Shown here piece after piece: positions 62,780 to 64,000 of a stretch of 64,000 nt of DNA. This stretch comes from Bacteroidales bacterium UBA4788. Its GTDB lineage: Bacteria; Bacteroidota; Bacteroidia; Bacteroidales; VadinHA17. Position numbers and translations under genes: made by a program. How positions within the stretch are numbered: position 1 is the stretch's first letter; every line of letters begins with the position of its first letter. Under the pieces are notes generated by a model. The model did no database searches, was not told the origin of the DNA, and was given only the letters and a program-made list of their open reading frames with translations. Location of the stretch: positions 21,851 to 85,850 of the forward strand of contig DHGW01000002.1 of NCBI GenBank assembly GCA_002402965.1. Reading direction: 5' to 3'.

Positions 62780-62857
62780 GCAATTGTGACAATATCGTAT
62801 GCCATACGGGCCCTGTTGTCAACACTACTTCCTATTGCCTAATGCCTGCTGCCTAGG
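62757..62857. repeat. Inverted arrays of AGGCAAT-type heptamers
   Basis: Left arm GGCAACAGGCAATAGGCAGT (continuing AGGCAA) to about 62782 and right arm from 62827 (CCTATTGCCTAATGCCTGCT, then GCCTA) are inverted copies of a 7-base unit, separated by about 45 bases. They could form a long imperfect hairpin. The left arm includes the GH2 stop codon. Confidence 0.7.
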
Positions 62858-62886
62858 CAGACTGATCAGACGATCAGTCTGCTTTT
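62857..62886 (+). terminator. Rho-independent terminator after the GH2 gene
   Basis: GCAGACTGATC pairs perfectly with GATCAGTCTGC (11 bp) around AGAC, followed by TTTT. It overlaps the stop of the convergent HD-domain gene and may serve both strands. Confidence 0.75.
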
Positions 62887-63417
62887 AAATGGCAGAAATG
62901 TCATGAAGTCAGCGTGATGCACAATATAGGCTTCGGTGGTTCGCTTCACCAGGTCACCTTCATGGGCATGGGCTGCAATAATATGACACACTTCAGGCGG
63001 CACTCCGCACTCTTCGGCCAGGCTGACGCCTGAGAAGGGGTGCCGGAGATACTGTCCGTATTTGCCCTGGACGGCTTTGCCGTTTGCATCAAGTTCATAT
63101 TCAAGCATCTTGCCAACATCTGCAAGGATGGCTCCTGCAATGACTACGTCCATATTGACCGGCAGGTCATTACGGAAGAACTCGTTCATCTTTAGACCTG
63201 CCTCACGAGCCACATGCACCACGCATCTCTTGTGATCCATGAATGTCACCTTAAGGTCAGGTCCGCAGAGAAGCGTGAAAGGTATTCGATTAAGGTCATC
63301 AACAGTCAGAACGCTTCGTTCAAGAGCCACCTCCCATGTGCGGGCTGTTTGCTCCTTCAGTCCCGGATCACTGATCCACTCCAGTTCAGGCCATAGTTTC
63401 TTTACCTCCTCAGTCAT
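62866..63417 (-). CDS. HD-domain protein with an altered HD motif
   Basis: A 183-residue HD-superfamily protein: first His in DHKRCVVHVA, then AGAILADVGK in place of the usual LLHDIGK, so the His of the HD pair is Ala while the Asp remains. Later His residues (RHPFSG, AAHAHEGD) and the last Asp (VHHADFM) are kept. One metal ligand short, it may bind metal differently, be inactive, or serve as a sensor. It is co-directional with the dehydrogenase gene and separated from it by 6 bases, suggesting an operon. Confidence 0.78.
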   Translation of the reverse strand: MTEEVKKLWPELEWISDPGLKEQTARTWEVALERSVLTVDDLNRIPFTLLCGPDLKVTFMDHKRCVVHVAREAGLKMNEFFRNDLPVNMDVVIAGAILADVGKMLEYELDANGKAVQGKYGQYLRHPFSGVSLAEECGVPPEVCHIIAAHAHEGDLVKRTTEAYIVHHADFMTFLPFKSRLIV

Positions 63418-63423
63418 GGCATG

Positions 63424-64000
63424 TCACTTTAAGCGTGCAATGATTGCATCAGTCATCTGGATGGTCGAGGCTGCCCCCATGGTCACAACCTCGGGCTTGC
63501 CTGTCATCTTCATCATGTCGTACGACCTGACCTTGCCCTCCTCGATTACTTCGGCGATTGCCTTGCGTATGCGTGCGGCGGTCTCCTTCTCTTCGATATA
63601 GTCAAGCATCATGCATCCTGACTCTATCATTGCAATCGGGTTTACGATCGGTACCTCGTAACCGGCATATTTGGGAGCTGATCCATGGGTGGGTTCGAAT
63701 ACCCCTATTCCTTCCTCCGAGAACTGCGCGCTGCACGCAAAGCCCAGTCCGCCAATGAGTCCTGCGAATGCATCAGATACGATGTCACCGAACATGTTTC
63801 CGGCGACGATCACACCGTAATCTTCGGGATTCTTGGTAAGCCACATCATCTGTGCATCAATATTGGTATTCCAGAGCTGTATAGAACCAAACTCATTCTT
63901 CTGCATTTCCTTGGCAATCTTCCACATGAGTCCGGATGTCTCACGGATTACGTTTGGTTTTTCGCAGACGGTGACCGATTTGTAGCCAAATTTCACGGCA
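63424..64000 (-). CDS. Isocitrate/isopropylmalate dehydrogenase family, 5' end outside window
   Basis: The C-terminal 190 or so residues of a beta-decarboxylating dehydrogenase; the frame is open to the window edge. Motifs: KPNVIRETSGLMWKIAKEM, NTNIDAQMMWL with the catalytic Asp region, GNMFGDIVSDAFAGLIGGLGF with the metal-binding Asp, and EPTHGSAPKYAG with the NAD(P)-binding block. It could be isocitrate, 3-isopropylmalate or another member; the substrate-specificity segment lies upstream. Immediately followed by the HD-domain gene on the same strand. Confidence 0.9.
   Translation of the reverse strand, partial: AVKFGYKSVTVCEKPNVIRETSGLMWKIAKEMQKNEFGSIQLWNTNIDAQMMWLTKNPEDYGVIVAGNMFGDIVSDAFAGLIGGLGFACSAQFSEEGIGVFEPTHGSAPKYAGYEVPIVNPIAMIESGCMMLDYIEEKETAARIRKAIAEVIEEGKVRSYDMMKMTGKPEVVTMGAASTIQMTDAIIARLK

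Noticed and set aside
1..64000. CRISPR arrays, tRNA or rRNA genes, insertion sequences, phage genes
   Set aside because: No regular spacer-repeat pattern, cloverleaf, transposase or phage motif was recognised by eye; small RNAs could be missed.

Overview
The window looks like a chromosome segment from a Bacteroidota bacterium, most likely Bacteroidales or a close relative. The evidence is the TAnnTTTG-type promoters, many signal peptides and lipoproteins, a type IX secretion type-B sorting domain, ExbB/ExbD/TonB, DUF3078 and DUF4197 proteins, a RelA/SpoT-Fur-PurA order, and glycan hydrolases of families GH95, GH38 and GH2. No tRNA, rRNA, CRISPR array, transposase or phage gene was seen, so most of it is ordinary chromosome with some accessory and decayed stretches.

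Layout. 1-8 kb: the end of a GH95 alpha-fucosidase gene, a membrane methyltransferase, an M81 (MlrC-like) lipoprotein, two membrane proteins, a steroid-5-alpha-reductase-like enzyme preceded by an epimerase remnant, and a prolyl oligopeptidase. 8-10.8 kb (minus strand): an opine-dehydrogenase-family gene followed by a B12-binding-domain protein. This pair is the best candidate here for an undescribed pathway. 11-15 kb: a metal-binding (HMA) lipoprotein followed by a respiratory module (TAT-exported Fe-S protein, NrfD-type membrane subunit, cytochrome c, heme O synthase) in which all four genes carry lesions. 15-19 kb: a cyanophycinase-like peptidase and two tandem beta-lactamase-fold hydrolases. 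19-30 kb: a GH38-type mannosidase, then a tight run of PrsW protease, NagA, ROK kinase, sugar MFS transporter, SIS protein, a UroD/MtaA-like protein and a patatin. It reads as an amino-sugar catabolic operon with no NagB.

30-38 kb holds envelope proteins of unknown function, uracil salvage (upp plus a NupG-like transporter), ZupT, a DnaJ-domain membrane protein and a thioesterase. 38-46 kb holds tsaD, divergent from tamB, and then exbB-exbD-tonB. 45-50 kb (minus strand) holds a TauE/SafE exporter, a lone receiver domain, glyA and a ClC channel with CBS domains. 50-54 kb is an M16 peptidase pair overlapping a T9SS-sorted FN3 protein. 54-59 kb is relA/spoT, fur, purA and a SPOR lipoprotein. 59-64 kb holds an acyl-CoA ligase, a GH2 enzyme, an atypical HD-domain protein and the end of an isocitrate/isopropylmalate dehydrogenase gene that runs off the window.

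Several starts were moved from the longest open frame because an exact or near-exact TAnnTTTG box lies inside the longer frame or just ahead of the shorter one (glyA, clc, the first M16 gene, relA, the gene at 31441). All family assignments come from reading motifs by eye, not from a database search.
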